The notes: generated from the sequence alone by a model not told the origin. A DNA stretch of 64,000 nucleotides from Paraburkholderia sp. (GCF_028283785.1 NZ_JAPWKB010000018.1:248001-312000), one strand, 5' to 3'. Counted from the stretch's first letter, positions 8,545 through 17,173 are shown. A program made the numbers and translations.

Positions 8545-9477
8545 TGCTCAGTTTGCCGTTGATCGCCACGCTGGCCGTGGCCGGCGTCGCCGTAGACCGG
8601 CTGATCGGCGAGCCGCGCAACCGTCATCCGCTGGTCGGATTCGGCAAGCTCGCGATGCAGCTCGAACTGCACTACAACACCGGCCGGCGCGGCCGGATGA
8701 AAGGCTTGCTGGCATGGTGCCTCGCCGTGTTTCCGCCGGTTCTGGTGAGCGCGTGGCTCGCCGTGATGCTGCCGTTCGGCGCTGCGTGCGTGCTGCACGT
8801 CGGGCTGTTGTGGTTCGCGCTCGGTGCGCGCAGCTTGCGCGAGCATATTGCGCCGATCGGCCGTGCGTTGATGAATCGCGATCTCGACGAAGCGCGACGC
8901 CTGACCTCGCGGATCGTGTCGCGCGACACCATCAATGCCGATGCGCCCGCGTTATCGCGCGCCGCCGTCGAATCCGCGCTGGAAAAACGGCAACGACGCG
9001 ATCTTCGGCACGCTGTTCTGGTTCGTGATTGCGGGCGGTCCGGGCGCGCTCGCGTTTCGGCTCGCCAACACGCTCGACGCGATGTGGGGCTACAAGAACA
9101 CGCGTTATCTGCGTTTCGGCTGGGCCGCCGCCCGCATCGACGACGTGCTGAACTGGATCCCCGCCCGGCTGACGGCCGCGAGTTACGCGCTGCTCGGCGA
9201 CACGCGCGCCGCGTGGGATTGCTGGCGTCAGCAGGCGCCGCGCTGGGACAGCCCGAACGCCGGCCCGGTGATGGCCTCGGGCGCGGGCAGCCTGAACGTG
9301 GTGATCGGCGGCGCGGCAACGTATCACGGCGTCGTGGAGACGCGTCCGTTGCTCGGCGTCGGGCAGGACGCCACGCCCGCGCACGTCACCGCCGCGTTGC
9401 GGCTGGTCGAGCGCTCGCTGGCGTTGTGGCTGGCAGTGCTGATCGTGCTCGCGCTGTCGAGCGTTCCGTTTCAATGA
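8541..9477 (+). pseudogene. cbiB: Adenosylcobinamide-phosphate synthase, interrupted by a +1 frameshift
   Basis: CbiB (CobD in the Pseudomonas naming) is an inner-membrane enzyme that attaches aminopropanol phosphate to cobyric acid. Residues 1-148 are read from ATG 8541 (overlapping the cobU stop), with hydrophobic segments and the motif EPRNRHPLVGFGKL. The family sequence then continues in the next frame as NGNDAIFGTLFWFVIAGGPG through to the C-terminus at 9477. The break is at a run of five A at 8983-8987; four A would restore a continuous protein of about 311 residues. Everything after the break is well preserved, including WDSPNAGPVMASGAGSLNV. It could be a sequencing error in a homopolymer, a recent mutation, or expression by slippage at the A run; the intact second half argues against an old pseudogene. 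Confidence 0.85.
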
Positions 9478-9486
9478 CAGGCGACC

Positions 9487-10593
9487 ATGGCAATCAAGGC
9501 TGAAGGCATCGTTCACGGCGGCAATCTGCATGAAGCGGCCACGCGTTACGGCATCCCGTATGCACAGTGGCTCGATCTGTCCACGGGCATCAATCCGCAC
9601 GGCTATCCGGTGCCGCCCGTACCGGCCGACGCGTGGCGTCGCCTGCCGGACGAAGGCGACGGCTTTGCCGACGTGGCCGCCGCGTATTACGGCGCGCCCG
9701 ATGCCCGTCATGTGTTGCCGGTGGCGGGCAGTCAGGCCGCGATCCGCACGTTGCCGACGCTGTTGGCGCGCGGCACCGTCGGCATTGCGCCGCTGACGTA
9801 TAGCGAATACGCGCCGTCGTTCGAGCGCGCGGGGCATCGGGTGGCGACGCTGGACATCGCGTCCGACACGTTGCCGCCCGCGTTCACGCATGTCGTCGTC
9901 GTAAATCCGAACAACCCGAGCGCCGATCATGTCGGCGTCGCGCGGCTTCACGCGTGGCACGCGCAACTCGTCGAACGCGGCGGCACGCTGATCGTCGACG
10001 AGGCGTTCGCGGATGCGATGCCGGATGTGTCGATGGCGTCGATGGCGTCGGTGGCGTCGGTGGCGTCGGTGGCGTCGGTGGCGTCGGTGGCGTCGGTGGC
10101 GTCGGAGGTCGATCGTCCCGGACTCGTCGTGTTGCGCTCGCCGGGCAAATTTTTCGGACTGGCCGGTGTGCGCGCGGGCTTCGTGCTCGGCGCGCCCGCG
10201 TTGCTGGCCGGGTTGCGCGAAAGCCTCGGCGCGTGGACCGTCAGCGGTCCGGCGCGTCACGCGGTGAAGGCCGCTTTCGCCGATGTCGAATGGCAGACGT
10301 CGATGCGCGCGCAACTCGCGTCGGAATCGAAACGGCTGAACGCATTGCTGAACGTACTGGGTTTTGCCACGCGCAGCACGCCGTTGTTTGCGTGGACAGC
10401 GGACCGGCGCGCGGCGGCCTTGCACGAAGCGCTCGCCCGTCGTGGCATCTGGACACGGCTGTTCGCGGCATCGGCAAGCGTGCGGTTTGGCTTGCCGTCG
10501 AATGACGACGAGTGGCGCCGTTTAGAGACCGGTCTCAGCGAGAGCGTCCGCGAGTTGCGCACCGCGAGCGGCATCGAGGAGCGCGACGCGTGA
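9487..10593 (+). CDS. cobD: Threonine-phosphate decarboxylase (cobalamin aminopropanol arm)
   Basis: A fold-type I PLP enzyme of 368 residues. CobD (named CobC in the Pseudomonas scheme) decarboxylates L-threonine phosphate to (R)-1-amino-2-propanol phosphate, which CbiB adds to cobyric acid. The N-terminus has the family signature HGGNLHEAA and LDLSTGINP; VVVNPNNPS and LIVDEAFAD are the cofactor-contacting segments; the PLP lysine is Lys221 in SPGKFFGLAG. Between these, residues 183-206 are an Ala-Ser repeat (MAS twice, then VAS six times) encoded by a 9-base tandem array, which replaces a surface loop. The gene follows cbiB by 9 bases and its stop overlaps the btuF start as GTGA. Confidence 0.93.
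   Translation: MAIKAEGIVHGGNLHEAATRYGIPYAQWLDLSTGINPHGYPVPPVPADAWRRLPDEGDGFADVAAAYYGAPDARHVLPVAGSQAAIRTLPTLLARGTVGIAPLTYSEYAPSFERAGHRVATLDIASDTLPPAFTHVVVVNPNNPSADHVGVARLHAWHAQLVERGGTLIVDEAFADAMPDVSMASMASVASVASVASVASVASVASEVDRPGLVVLRSPGKFFGLAGVRAGFVLGAPALLAGLRESLGAWTVSGPARHAVKAAFADVEWQTSMRAQLASESKRLNALLNVLGFATRSTPLFAWTADRRAAALHEALARRGIWTRLFAASASVRFGLPSNDDEWRRLETGLSESVRELRTASGIEERDA
10033..10104 (+). repeat. 9-base tandem repeat inside cobD
   Basis: Eight units of nine bases, two reading ATGGCGTCG and six GTGGCGTCG, stand in frame and encode repeated Met/Val-Ala-Ser. Copies are identical except for the first base. The array lies in a loop between the catalytic Asp segment and the PLP lysine. 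Because the unit length is a multiple of three, copy-number changes would keep the frame. Confidence 0.95.
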
Positions 10594-11498
10594 GCCGATA
10601 TGGATGGATGTTGCGTGGAGCGCTAACGGTGCTGACGGTCGTTTCGGTATCGCACGCGCATGCCGCGATCACCGTCACCGACGATACCGGCGCTACCGTC
10701 ACGCTAGCCGCGCCTGCGCAGCGTGTGATCAGTCTTGCGCCGCACGTGACCGAGCTGGTGTATGCGGCAGGTGGCGGATCGAAGCTGGTGGGCGCGGTCT
10801 CGTACAGCGACTATCCGCCCGAGGCGAAGCAGGTTCCGCGAGTGGGCGACAACAAGGCGCTCGATCTCGAACGGATCGTCGCGTTGAAGCCGGATCTGAT
10901 TGTCGTGTGGCGGCATGGGAATGCGCAGCGTCAACTCGACCGGCTGCGTGAATTGCATGTGCCGCTGTTTTTCAGCGAACCGCATCGTCTCGACGATGTT
11001 GCCGTGTCGTTGACGAAGCTGGGCGCGTTGATGGGTACGTCGGGCGTTGCCGACAACGCGGCGGCGGACTATCGGGCGCGGATCGCCGGATTACGCGCGC
11101 GTTATGCGGCGCGGCCACCTGTCAGCGTGTTTTATCAGGTGTGGGATCAGCCGTTGATGACGTTGAACGGTGCGCATATTGTTAGCGATGTGATTGCGTT
11201 GTGCGGTGGGCGAAATGTGTTTGCGCAGTTGACGCCGCTGGCGCCCACGGTTTCGACGGAGGCGGTGCTGGCCGCGAATCCGCAGGCGATCGTGACGGCG
11301 TCGGTGGGCGCGACGAAGCCGGATGCGCCGTTGCCGGGGCTTGAGAGGTGGCGGGCGTGGCCGTCGCTGACGGCGGTGGCCAGGGGGAATCTGTTTGCGA
11401 TCGATGGGGATTTGATTGATCGGGCTTCGCCCCGGATTGTCGAAGGGGCTAAGGTTTTGTGTGAGGATCTGGAGGGAGTGAGAGGGAGGGGGTTTTAG
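10590..11498 (+). CDS. btuF: Periplasmic cobalamin-binding protein of the BtuCDF importer
   Basis: BtuF captures vitamin B12 in the periplasm and delivers it to the BtuCD transporter. The 302-residue protein starts at GTG 10590, overlapping the cobD stop. It has a signal peptide to about residue 25 (core GALTVLTVVSV, then SHAHA), and the type III binding-protein fold with RVISLAPHVTELVYAAG and LKPDLIVVWRHGN. btuC and btuD lie on the other strand 4.5 kb away, in the riboswitch-controlled operon. The last 150 or so bases of the gene turn markedly G/T rich compared with its start, and the C-terminus (GVRGRGF) looks eroded; the repeat element begins about 115 bases later. Confidence 0.88.
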   Translation: MSRYGWMLRGALTVLTVVSVSHAHAAITVTDDTGATVTLAAPAQRVISLAPHVTELVYAAGGGSKLVGAVSYSDYPPEAKQVPRVGDNKALDLERIVALKPDLIVVWRHGNAQRQLDRLRELHVPLFFSEPHRLDDVAVSLTKLGALMGTSGVADNAAADYRARIAGLRARYAARPPVSVFYQVWDQPLMTLNGAHIVSDVIALCGGRNVFAQLTPLAPTVSTEAVLAANPQAIVTASVGATKPDAPLPGLERWRAWPSLTAVARGNLFAIDGDLIDRASPRIVEGAKVLCEDLEGVRGRGF

Positions 11499-11614
11499 CC
11501 CGTCCGGGCTGGGGTTTGGGGTTGGGGTGGCTTTGCCTGGTGTTGTTCGGTTGTCCCGGGTTCGCGTTGGTCTGCGTGGTTTGGGTTTTGGTTGTCCCGG
11601 TTTCGCGGTGGTCT
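11499..11614. other. G/T-rich left flank of repeat element A
   Basis: Between the btuF stop and the first inverted arm the plus strand is almost free of A and consists of short GGTTTGGG- and GGTTGTCCC-like motifs. The same skew continues back into the 3' end of btuF. No gene is supported here. Confidence 0.6.
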
Positions 11615-12496
11615 GCCTGGATCGTCCCTGTGCGGGACCGCACCTACTTTTCTTTGCTCGCGCAAAGAAAAGTAGGCAAAAGAAAGCGCGTTTACACCGC
11701 CACTCCGTAGCGAGTGGCGTCTAGTATTTTTCGGGTAGTGGTCCGCGCACGTTTGGAGTTGGCGGTCCGTTTTTCCCGGTGGTCCGCGCCCGCACATCCC
11801 GCCCGCTTCGCGGCGGTAGCCTACTTCAAAAACCCATCTGCGCCACGGCATTCGCCCGCTTTTTCGACGGTTCCGGCCTCGGCTCAAAACCCGGCTTGCG
11901 CCTCTCGATTTGCTCGCCCTCACGTCGGTTCCGGCGTCGGATCATAGCTCCGTTTCGCCTCTCGAATTGCCAGCCCTCACACGGTTCCGGCGTCGGATCA
12001 AAGCCCGGTTTCGCCTCTCGAATTGCCAGCCCTTATAACGGTTCCCGCGTCGGCTCGAAGGCCGGTTTGCGCCTCTCGATTTGCACGCTTTCACGACCGT
12101 TCCAGCGTCCCGGCTCAAGGCCCGATTTTCGCCACGGCATTCGCCCTTCGCGATGGTTTCGACGTCCTGATTGGCTTGGGATTTGCGCGCAAGACCAGAC
12201 CGGCGCATGCCAGGAAAACGGGTGTTGTGACGGACGAAGTACAGCGCGCGAATGGCGCTAAGAGATAAAGACGGGGCTGTGCCCGTCGGCTGTCGCGGAG
12301 CGAACAGCCGGAACTAATGACTGCCTTGTCACCAAGTAAAGCGGTGCGGCAACTCAAATCGTGCGCGGACCACTACCCGAAAAATACTAGACGCCACTCG
12401 CTACGAAGTGTCAGTGTAAACGCGCTTTCTTTTGCCTACTTTTCTTTGCGCGAGCAAAGAAAAGTAGGTGCGGTCCCGCACAGGGACGATCCAGGC
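11615..12496. repeat. Composite inverted-repeat element A (882 bp, noncoding)
   Basis: Two arms of 137 bases, 11615-11751 and 12360-12496, are near-perfect inverted copies. Each arm holds a GTCCC/GGGAC hairpin, then a 13-base stem CTACTTTTCTTTG with its complement around a 6-base loop (11644-11675 and 12436-12467), then a GCCACTC/GAGTGGC hairpin. The 608-base interior has a tandem array followed by a unique part with another hairpin, CGGCTGT/ACAGCCG near 12287-12311. A second copy lies at 33777-35881; the right-hand arms of the two copies differ at one base in 137. Short open frames in it are conserved only because the DNA is, so I call none. The element fills the gap between convergent btuF and cobC. 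Its nature (mobile repeat, terminator or RNA source) is unknown to me. Confidence 0.85.
11842..12130. repeat. Five degenerate tandem units of about 58 bases inside element A
   Basis: Five units of 56-60 bases, each opening with GCCTCTCGAATTGC or a variant (GCCACGGCATTCGC in the first) and centred on CGGTTCCGGCGTCGG followed by CCCGGTTT. Units differ by scattered substitutions and one- to three-base indels. The matching array in element B has four units, which accounts for nearly all of the 60-base length difference between the copies. Confidence 0.8.
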
Positions 12497-12661
12497 AAAC
12501 CAGCGTGAATACAGGACGCGCACCCCACGCCAGGAGCAACCAAACCAACACCGAGCGCACCGCAAAACGCACCGGTCCCGCACAGGAACAATCCAGGCAA
12601 ACCACCGTGAAACCGGGACAACCACCTCAACAACCAGCGCCGCCGCAACCAAACCCAACCT
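12497..12661. other. A/C-rich right flank of repeat element A
   Basis: From the outer end of the right arm to the cobC stop the plus strand is rich in AACC- and CCAAAC-type motifs, the complement of the left flank. The skew continues into the 3' end of cobC. No gene is supported. Confidence 0.55.
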
Positions 12662-13252
12662 TCAAGCATTCCACCTAACCACCCCCCACACCTGCGTCCC
12701 CTCATCCCGCCTCAACCACACCACGCCCCCCACCTCCAGCGCCCACTGCAAGCACTGCCTCACCCCTACCCCCAGCAACAACGACGCAATCACCCGTATC
12801 ACCCCCGCATGCGTGACCACATACGCCGGCGACAACTCCCGCGTCACCGCAAACGCATCCAGCCACGCCTGCACCCGCTCCACGAACTGCGCCACGCTCT
12901 CCCCACCATGCGAACGCGCATGATCGAAATTCGCGGCCCAGTCATCGAGCGCGGCACGGTCGATCGCGTCCCAGCGCTGCTGCTCCCATGCGCCGAAATC
13001 CATCTCCTTCAACCGGTCGTCGAAACTCTGCGCACAACCAAAGTTCGCCGCGAGCGCCGAGGCCACCGTCGAACATCGCGTCAACGGACTCGACAGCAAA
13101 ACCCGCGGCGGTGGCGCCTGCAACGCCGCGAGACGCAGTGCCAGCGCCGTTGCCGACGCCGATGGCGCGTCGGCCAGCGGCACGTCGCTGTGGCCGTAAC
13201 ATACGCCGGCATCGACCGCCACAGCCGGATGACGCATCAGAACGAGATCCAT
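12662..13252 (-). CDS. cobC: Histidine phosphatase, probable alpha-ribazole phosphatase
   Basis: A 196-residue member of the histidine phosphatase superfamily. The catalytic motif is MRHP (Arg7, His8), the acid/base Glu83 lies in KEMDFGAWE, and the second His is His148 in VVTHAGVIR. In cobalamin operons this family member removes the phosphate from alpha-ribazole phosphate or adenosylcobalamin phosphate, and its overlap of 16 bases with cobS makes that role likely; sequence alone would only give phosphatase. It is the last gene of the riboswitch-controlled operon. Its last 20 codons all end in G or T (VVWLRRDEGTQVWGVVRWNA), unlike its 5' end, where the repeat element's compositional skew has not reached. 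Confidence 0.88.
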   Translation of the reverse strand: MDLVLMRHPAVAVDAGVCYGHSDVPLADAPSASATALALRLAALQAPPPRVLLSSPLTRCSTVASALAANFGCAQSFDDRLKEMDFGAWEQQRWDAIDRAALDDWAANFDHARSHGGESVAQFVERVQAWLDAFAVTRELSPAYVVTHAGVIRVIASLLLGVGVRQCLQWALEVGGVVWLRRDEGTQVWGVVRWNA

Positions 13253-14052
13253 GCGAGCCCTGTCAGGTAGATCGTCAGTTCAAAAACCTGTTGTGCGAAG
13301 CCGAGGCAATCGCCCGTATAACCGCCAATGCGCCGGACGAAATATCGTCCGAGCGACCATCGCATGATAAGCAGAATCGCCAGCACGACACAGCCAAAAC
13401 GCCATCCGCTTGCAGACCAGACACACCACCACGACGTCAGCGCGTCGCCACACGCCGCCCCGTTCGCGACGAACAGCCACGGCAAACCGAATATTCCCGC
13501 CACGATCAGCGCAATCCCGCCCAGCCGCTGCGCAACCGGCTTTGCCTTGCCTTCCGCGCGAACATAATCGCGCGTCGCGAGATAACTGATCGCGAACGCG
13601 CGGCTCGCCGCGTGCGCGGCAATCATCAGACTCGCGGCACGCATCGGCGGCAACGACGCGAGCGTCTGCCACTTCAACGCGAGCGAAATCATCAGCGCAA
13701 TCGCGCCGAACGCGCCAATCCGCGAATCGTGCATGATTCGCAACACATCGTCGCGCGTATAGGCGCCGCCGAACGCATCGACGCAATCGGCGAGACCGTC
13801 TTCGTGAAACGCGCCGGTGACGAGCAAGGTCGCGGCCATCGACAGCAAGACCGCGACGCCCGGTGGCAACGCCCGCAACGCGCCCAGATAAATCAACGCG
13901 CCCAGTGCGCCCACCAGCACGCCGACCAGCGGAAAATAGCGCGCCGCCGCGTTCAGATAGTGCGGTTCGTAACCGACCCAGCGCGGCACCGGCACCCGCG
14001 TGAAATAGCCGAGCGCGGTGAAAAAATAACGCAGTTCAGCAAGTGGATTCAT
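13237..14052 (-). CDS. cobS: Adenosylcobinamide-GDP ribazoletransferase (cobalamin synthase)
   Basis: CobS joins adenosylcobinamide-GDP with alpha-ribazole (phosphate) to make adenosylcobalamin (phosphate) in the inner membrane. The 271-residue protein is mostly hydrophobic with about six membrane segments. Its acidic metal-binding motif HEDGLADCVD has Glu84, Asp85, Asp89 and Asp92 in the usual order, preceded by the N-terminal FTRVPVP motif. The C-terminal segment RRIGGYTGDCLGFAQQ is also a family hallmark. The gene overlaps cobC by 16 bases and follows cobT after 87 bases. Confidence 0.95.
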   Translation of the reverse strand: MNPLAELRYFFTALGYFTRVPVPRWVGYEPHYLNAAARYFPLVGVLVGALGALIYLGALRALPPGVAVLLSMAATLLVTGAFHEDGLADCVDAFGGAYTRDDVLRIMHDSRIGAFGAIALMISLALKWQTLASLPPMRAASLMIAAHAASRAFAISYLATRDYVRAEGKAKPVAQRLGGIALIVAGIFGLPWLFVANGAACGDALTSWWCVWSASGWRFGCVVLAILLIMRWSLGRYFVRRIGGYTGDCLGFAQQVFELTIYLTGLAWISF

Positions 14053-14139
14053 CGGCGCAATGGCAAATGCCGGTTGAACATACAGACCACGAACAACGCT
14101 TCAGCAAGGTCACGGTCGCGCCCGGAATCGGCGTTCCGG

Positions 14140-15198
14140 TCACGCATCGCGATCATCGACGCCCGCCGATTCGAAACTCGCCATCCGCTCGACGAATGCA
14201 ACCGCCGCGCGCAGCAGCGGCACCGCCAGCGCCGCGCCCGTGCCTTCACCCAGACGCAGATCGAGTTCGAGCAGCGGCGTCGCGCCAAAATGCGCGAGCA
14301 TCCGCCGATGCCCCGCTTCGTTCGACGCATGCGCGAACACGCAGTACTCGCGCACCGCAGGCGACATCGCATCGGCGACCAGCAACGCCGAGGTCGCGAT
14401 AAAGCCGTCTACCACGATGGTCATCCGTGCTTCGGCGGCGGCCAGATACGCGCCCGTCATCATCGCGATCTCGAAACCGCCGAACGTCGCGAGCACGTCG
14501 AGTGGCGTGCGTGCGTCGTCGGTCGCATGGAACGCCAGCGCGGCCGCGAGAATCTCGCGCTTTCTCGCGAGTCCGGCGTTGTCGAGACCCGTGCCGCGCC
14601 CGACGCAATCGTCGATCGGCACGCCGCACAGCCGGCTCATCAGACACGCGGCCGACGACGTATTCGCAATGCCCATTTCGCCGAAACCGATCACGTTGGT
14701 CCCCAGCGATGCATGATGCCGCACCCGCGCCGCGCCCGCCTGCAACGCGGCCAGCGCTTCTTCGCGGGTCATCGCGGGTTCGTGCGCGAAGTTGCGCGTG
14801 CCGGCAGCGACCGGCGTGTTGACGAGGCCGGGCGCGTCGTCCAGCGGCGTCGCCACGCCCGCGTTGACGACCTCCAGTTCGAGTCCAGCGACACCGCTCA
14901 ACGCGTTGATCGCCGCGCCGCCCGCCAGAAAGTTCGCGACCATCTGCACCGTCACCGCTTGCGGATACGGGCTCACGCCTTCGTGCGCGATGCCGTGATC
15001 GCCGGCGAATACGATCATCGCCGGACGCTGGATCGTGGGACGCGTGCTGCGCTGGATCAGCCCCATCTGCAACGCGATCGATTCGAGGCGGCCAAGGCTG
15101 CCGGGCGGTTTCGTCCGGGTATCGATGACGCGTTGCAACTCGGCGCGCAAGGATTGATCGAGCGGTTCGACGACGGGCAACGGAGCGGATGAGGTCAT
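14140..15198 (-). CDS. cobT: Nicotinate-nucleotide-dimethylbenzimidazole phosphoribosyltransferase
   Basis: CobT makes alpha-ribazole phosphate from nicotinate mononucleotide and dimethylbenzimidazole, the lower-ligand branch of B12. The 352-residue product has RTKPPGSLGRLE near the N-terminus, the VFAGDHGIAHEGVS strand, GEMGIANTSSAA in the middle and the catalytic GEGTGAA motif with Glu318, all family hallmarks. The ATG at 15198 begins MTSSAPLPV; the frame stays open upstream but without family sequence. It is a member of the riboswitch-controlled run, between btuD and cobS. Confidence 0.95.
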   Translation of the reverse strand: MTSSAPLPVVEPLDQSLRAELQRVIDTRTKPPGSLGRLESIALQMGLIQRSTRPTIQRPAMIVFAGDHGIAHEGVSPYPQAVTVQMVANFLAGGAAINALSGVAGLELEVVNAGVATPLDDAPGLVNTPVAAGTRNFAHEPAMTREEALAALQAGAARVRHHASLGTNVIGFGEMGIANTSSAACLMSRLCGVPIDDCVGRGTGLDNAGLARKREILAAALAFHATDDARTPLDVLATFGGFEIAMMTGAYLAAAEARMTIVVDGFIATSALLVADAMSPAVREYCVFAHASNEAGHRRMLAHFGATPLLELDLRLGEGTGAALAVPLLRAAVAFVERMASFESAGVDDRDA

Positions 15199-15245
15199 AT
15201 AAATAGTCTGGCTTCGAAAAAATGCTGGGTAAACGCTGGGATCGA

Positions 15246-16061
15246 TCAACGCGTCGCGGGAATCAACGCTTCGTGCTCGCCGTCCTTCAGCAGGATCAAT
15301 GAATAACCGAACGCGCGGCCCGCGAGTTCCGGACTCAACACGTCGCGCGCCGGACCGGCATACGCGTGGCCCTGCCCGTCGAGCAGCAACGCATGCGTCG
15401 CGAAACGGCGCGCGAGATTCAGATCGTGACACGACAGCACGACGCATCGCCGGGCGCTCTGCGTCCAGTCGCGCAAGACGTCGAGACAGTCGATCTGATG
15501 ATGCAGATCGAGATGCGATAAAGGCTCGTCGAGCAGCAACAGCGGCGCGTCCTGACTCAACACCGCCGCCAGCGCGACGCGTTGCCGCTCGCCGCCCGAC
15601 AACGACAGCACATCGCGCGACGCGAGACCGGTCAGGCCCAACGCATCGAGCGCGGCCAGCGCGGCGTCGCGATCGGCATCGCGCTCCCAGCCCCAGCCCC
15701 AGCCGGTCAGATGCGGGAAGCGGTTCAGCATCACGATATCGAGCACGCTCGCGCTAAACGCGTCGTGCGCGCTCTGCGGCATCACCGCGCGACGCTGCGC
15801 CAGCGCGAGCGAAGGCCAGTCGCGCAGCCGCACGCCGTCGATTTCGACGTGCCCGCTTGCCGGTTGCTGCAAGCCGGCGAGCGTCGACAGCAAAGTGGTT
15901 TTGCCGGCGCCGTTCGGCCCGGCAACACACCAGATTTCGCCTGCATAAAACGTGTGCGTGAAGTCGTCGAGCAACGTGCGCGCGCCCGCTCGCAGCGTCA
16001 GATGCTGGACGCTCAAGGTCGCGGTGTGCGCGTGCGTGAGCGCGTTGGGATGGGATGTCAT
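15246..16061 (-). CDS. btuD: Cobalamin ABC transporter ATP-binding protein
   Basis: ATPase of the B12 importer, working with BtuC in the inner membrane. The 271-residue protein has Walker A GPNGAGKTT at residues 48-56, the ABC signature LSGGE at 154-158, Walker B ending in Asp178-Glu179 (LLLLDEP) and a switch His in LSCHDLN. A short Gly-Trp run (WGWGWE, residues 121-126) is an oddity before the signature. FecE-type iron siderophore ATPases look similar; the assignment to B12 rests on the operon with btuB, btuC and cob genes. The start ATG lies 2 bases after the btuC stop, so translation is coupled. Confidence 0.9.
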   Translation of the reverse strand: MTSHPNALTHAHTATLSVQHLTLRAGARTLLDDFTHTFYAGEIWCVAGPNGAGKTTLLSTLAGLQQPASGHVEIDGVRLRDWPSLALAQRRAVMPQSAHDAFSASVLDIVMLNRFPHLTGWGWGWERDADRDAALAALDALGLTGLASRDVLSLSGGERQRVALAAVLSQDAPLLLLDEPLSHLDLHHQIDCLDVLRDWTQSARRCVVLSCHDLNLARRFATHALLLDGQGHAYAGPARDVLSPELAGRAFGYSLILLKDGEHEALIPATR

Positions 16062-16063
16062 CG

Positions 16064-17065
16064 TCAACGCGCGCGCCGTAGCAGCATCCACAAAAACACC
16101 GGAACGCCGAGCAACGCGGTAATCACGCCGACCGGCAATTGCGACGGCGCGACGATCGTGCGCGCCAGCAGATCCGCTCCCGCGACCGCCGCGCCACCGG
16201 CGAGCGCGGCCGCAGGCAGCAGCATCCGTTGATCGTTGCCGAACGCGAGCCGCACCATATGCGGCACGACCAGACCGACAAAACCGATCGTGCCGCCGGT
16301 CGTCACTGCCGCAGCGGCCGCCAGCGACGCGACCAGATACACGCGCAAACGCAGGCGCATCACCGGCACGCCGAGCGCTTGTGCGGCAGTGTCGCCGCGC
16401 AACAGCACGTTCAGTTGCGGCGCGACCGGCACGATCGCGATCAGTACGACGGCCAGCGCCACCAGCGCGAGCCACGGCATGCCGCCGCCGTTCAGGTCGC
16501 CGGTCAGCCAGAACAGCATGCCGCGCAAGCGGTTGTCGGGGGCGATCGTCAGCATCAGCGTGATCGACGCGCCCCAACCGGCGGCGAGCACCGCGCCCGT
16601 CAGCAGCAAACGCGGCGAGCTGTCCTGCGGTTCGCCGCGCCATAACTCGCGTCGCGCGAGGCCGAGCACCAGCAGGATCGACACGAACGCGCCCGCGAAG
16701 GCGCTGGTATCGACCAGCCACCACGCACACCCGGTCGACATCGCGAGCAACGCGAAGCTGGCCGCGCCGCCCGACACGCCAAGCACGTACGGCTCCGCGA
16801 GCGGATTGCGCAACAGCACCTGAAGCAGCGCGCCCGCGATGCCGAGCAACGCGCCGCACGCGAAACCGGCGAGCGCGCGCGGCAAACGCAGCGAGCGCAC
16901 GATTTCGACGCTGAGATCGGGCGACGCGGAATGCGACGGCAGTAGCGCGGCCAGCACGCCCGACGGCGTGACCGCCACGCTGCCCGCCGCCAGCGACGCG
17001 ACCAGCACGACGACCGACAGCGCGCCGAGCGCGAGCCAGATGGTCGCGGCACGTGTCGCGTTCAT
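16064..17065 (-). CDS. btuC: Cobalamin ABC transporter permease (FecCD family)
   Basis: An inner-membrane permease of the FecCD/BtuC family, 333 residues from ATG 17065, with about ten hydrophobic segments. Family motifs are RLPRALAGFACGALLGIAGA, NPLAEPYVLGVSGGA, and the late GTIGFVGLVVPHMVRL segment that contacts the ATPase. An in-frame ATG at 17116 would add 17 basic residues; I prefer 17065 because MNATRAATIWLALG starts directly with the first membrane helix. It sits between btuB and btuD in the operon behind the cobalamin riboswitch, which supports B12 over iron chelates as substrate. Confidence 0.9.
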   Translation of the reverse strand: MNATRAATIWLALGALSVVVLVASLAAGSVAVTPSGVLAALLPSHSASPDLSVEIVRSLRLPRALAGFACGALLGIAGALLQVLLRNPLAEPYVLGVSGGAASFALLAMSTGCAWWLVDTSAFAGAFVSILLVLGLARRELWRGEPQDSSPRLLLTGAVLAAGWGASITLMLTIAPDNRLRGMLFWLTGDLNGGGMPWLALVALAVVLIAIVPVAPQLNVLLRGDTAAQALGVPVMRLRLRVYLVASLAAAAAVTTGGTIGFVGLVVPHMVRLAFGNDQRMLLPAAALAGGAAVAGADLLARTIVAPSQLPVGVITALLGVPVFLWMLLRRAR

Positions 17066-17173
17066 CACGGGGACGCGGCGCGACGCGCGCGTGGCGTGCA
17101 GGCCGGCGCGGTTCATCGGCGCGAGATCATGCGCGGCGCAGCGCCGGTCGCGCGCGCGACAACGCGTGCATCG

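Noticed and set aside
12317..12508. Small open frames in the repeat elements (for example 12317-12508 and 35702-35893, 63 residues each, nearly identical products)
   Set aside because: Their similarity follows from the conserved DNA of the arms. They run through hairpin sequence, have no ribosome sites and show no coding-type substitution pattern, so I treat them as noncoding.
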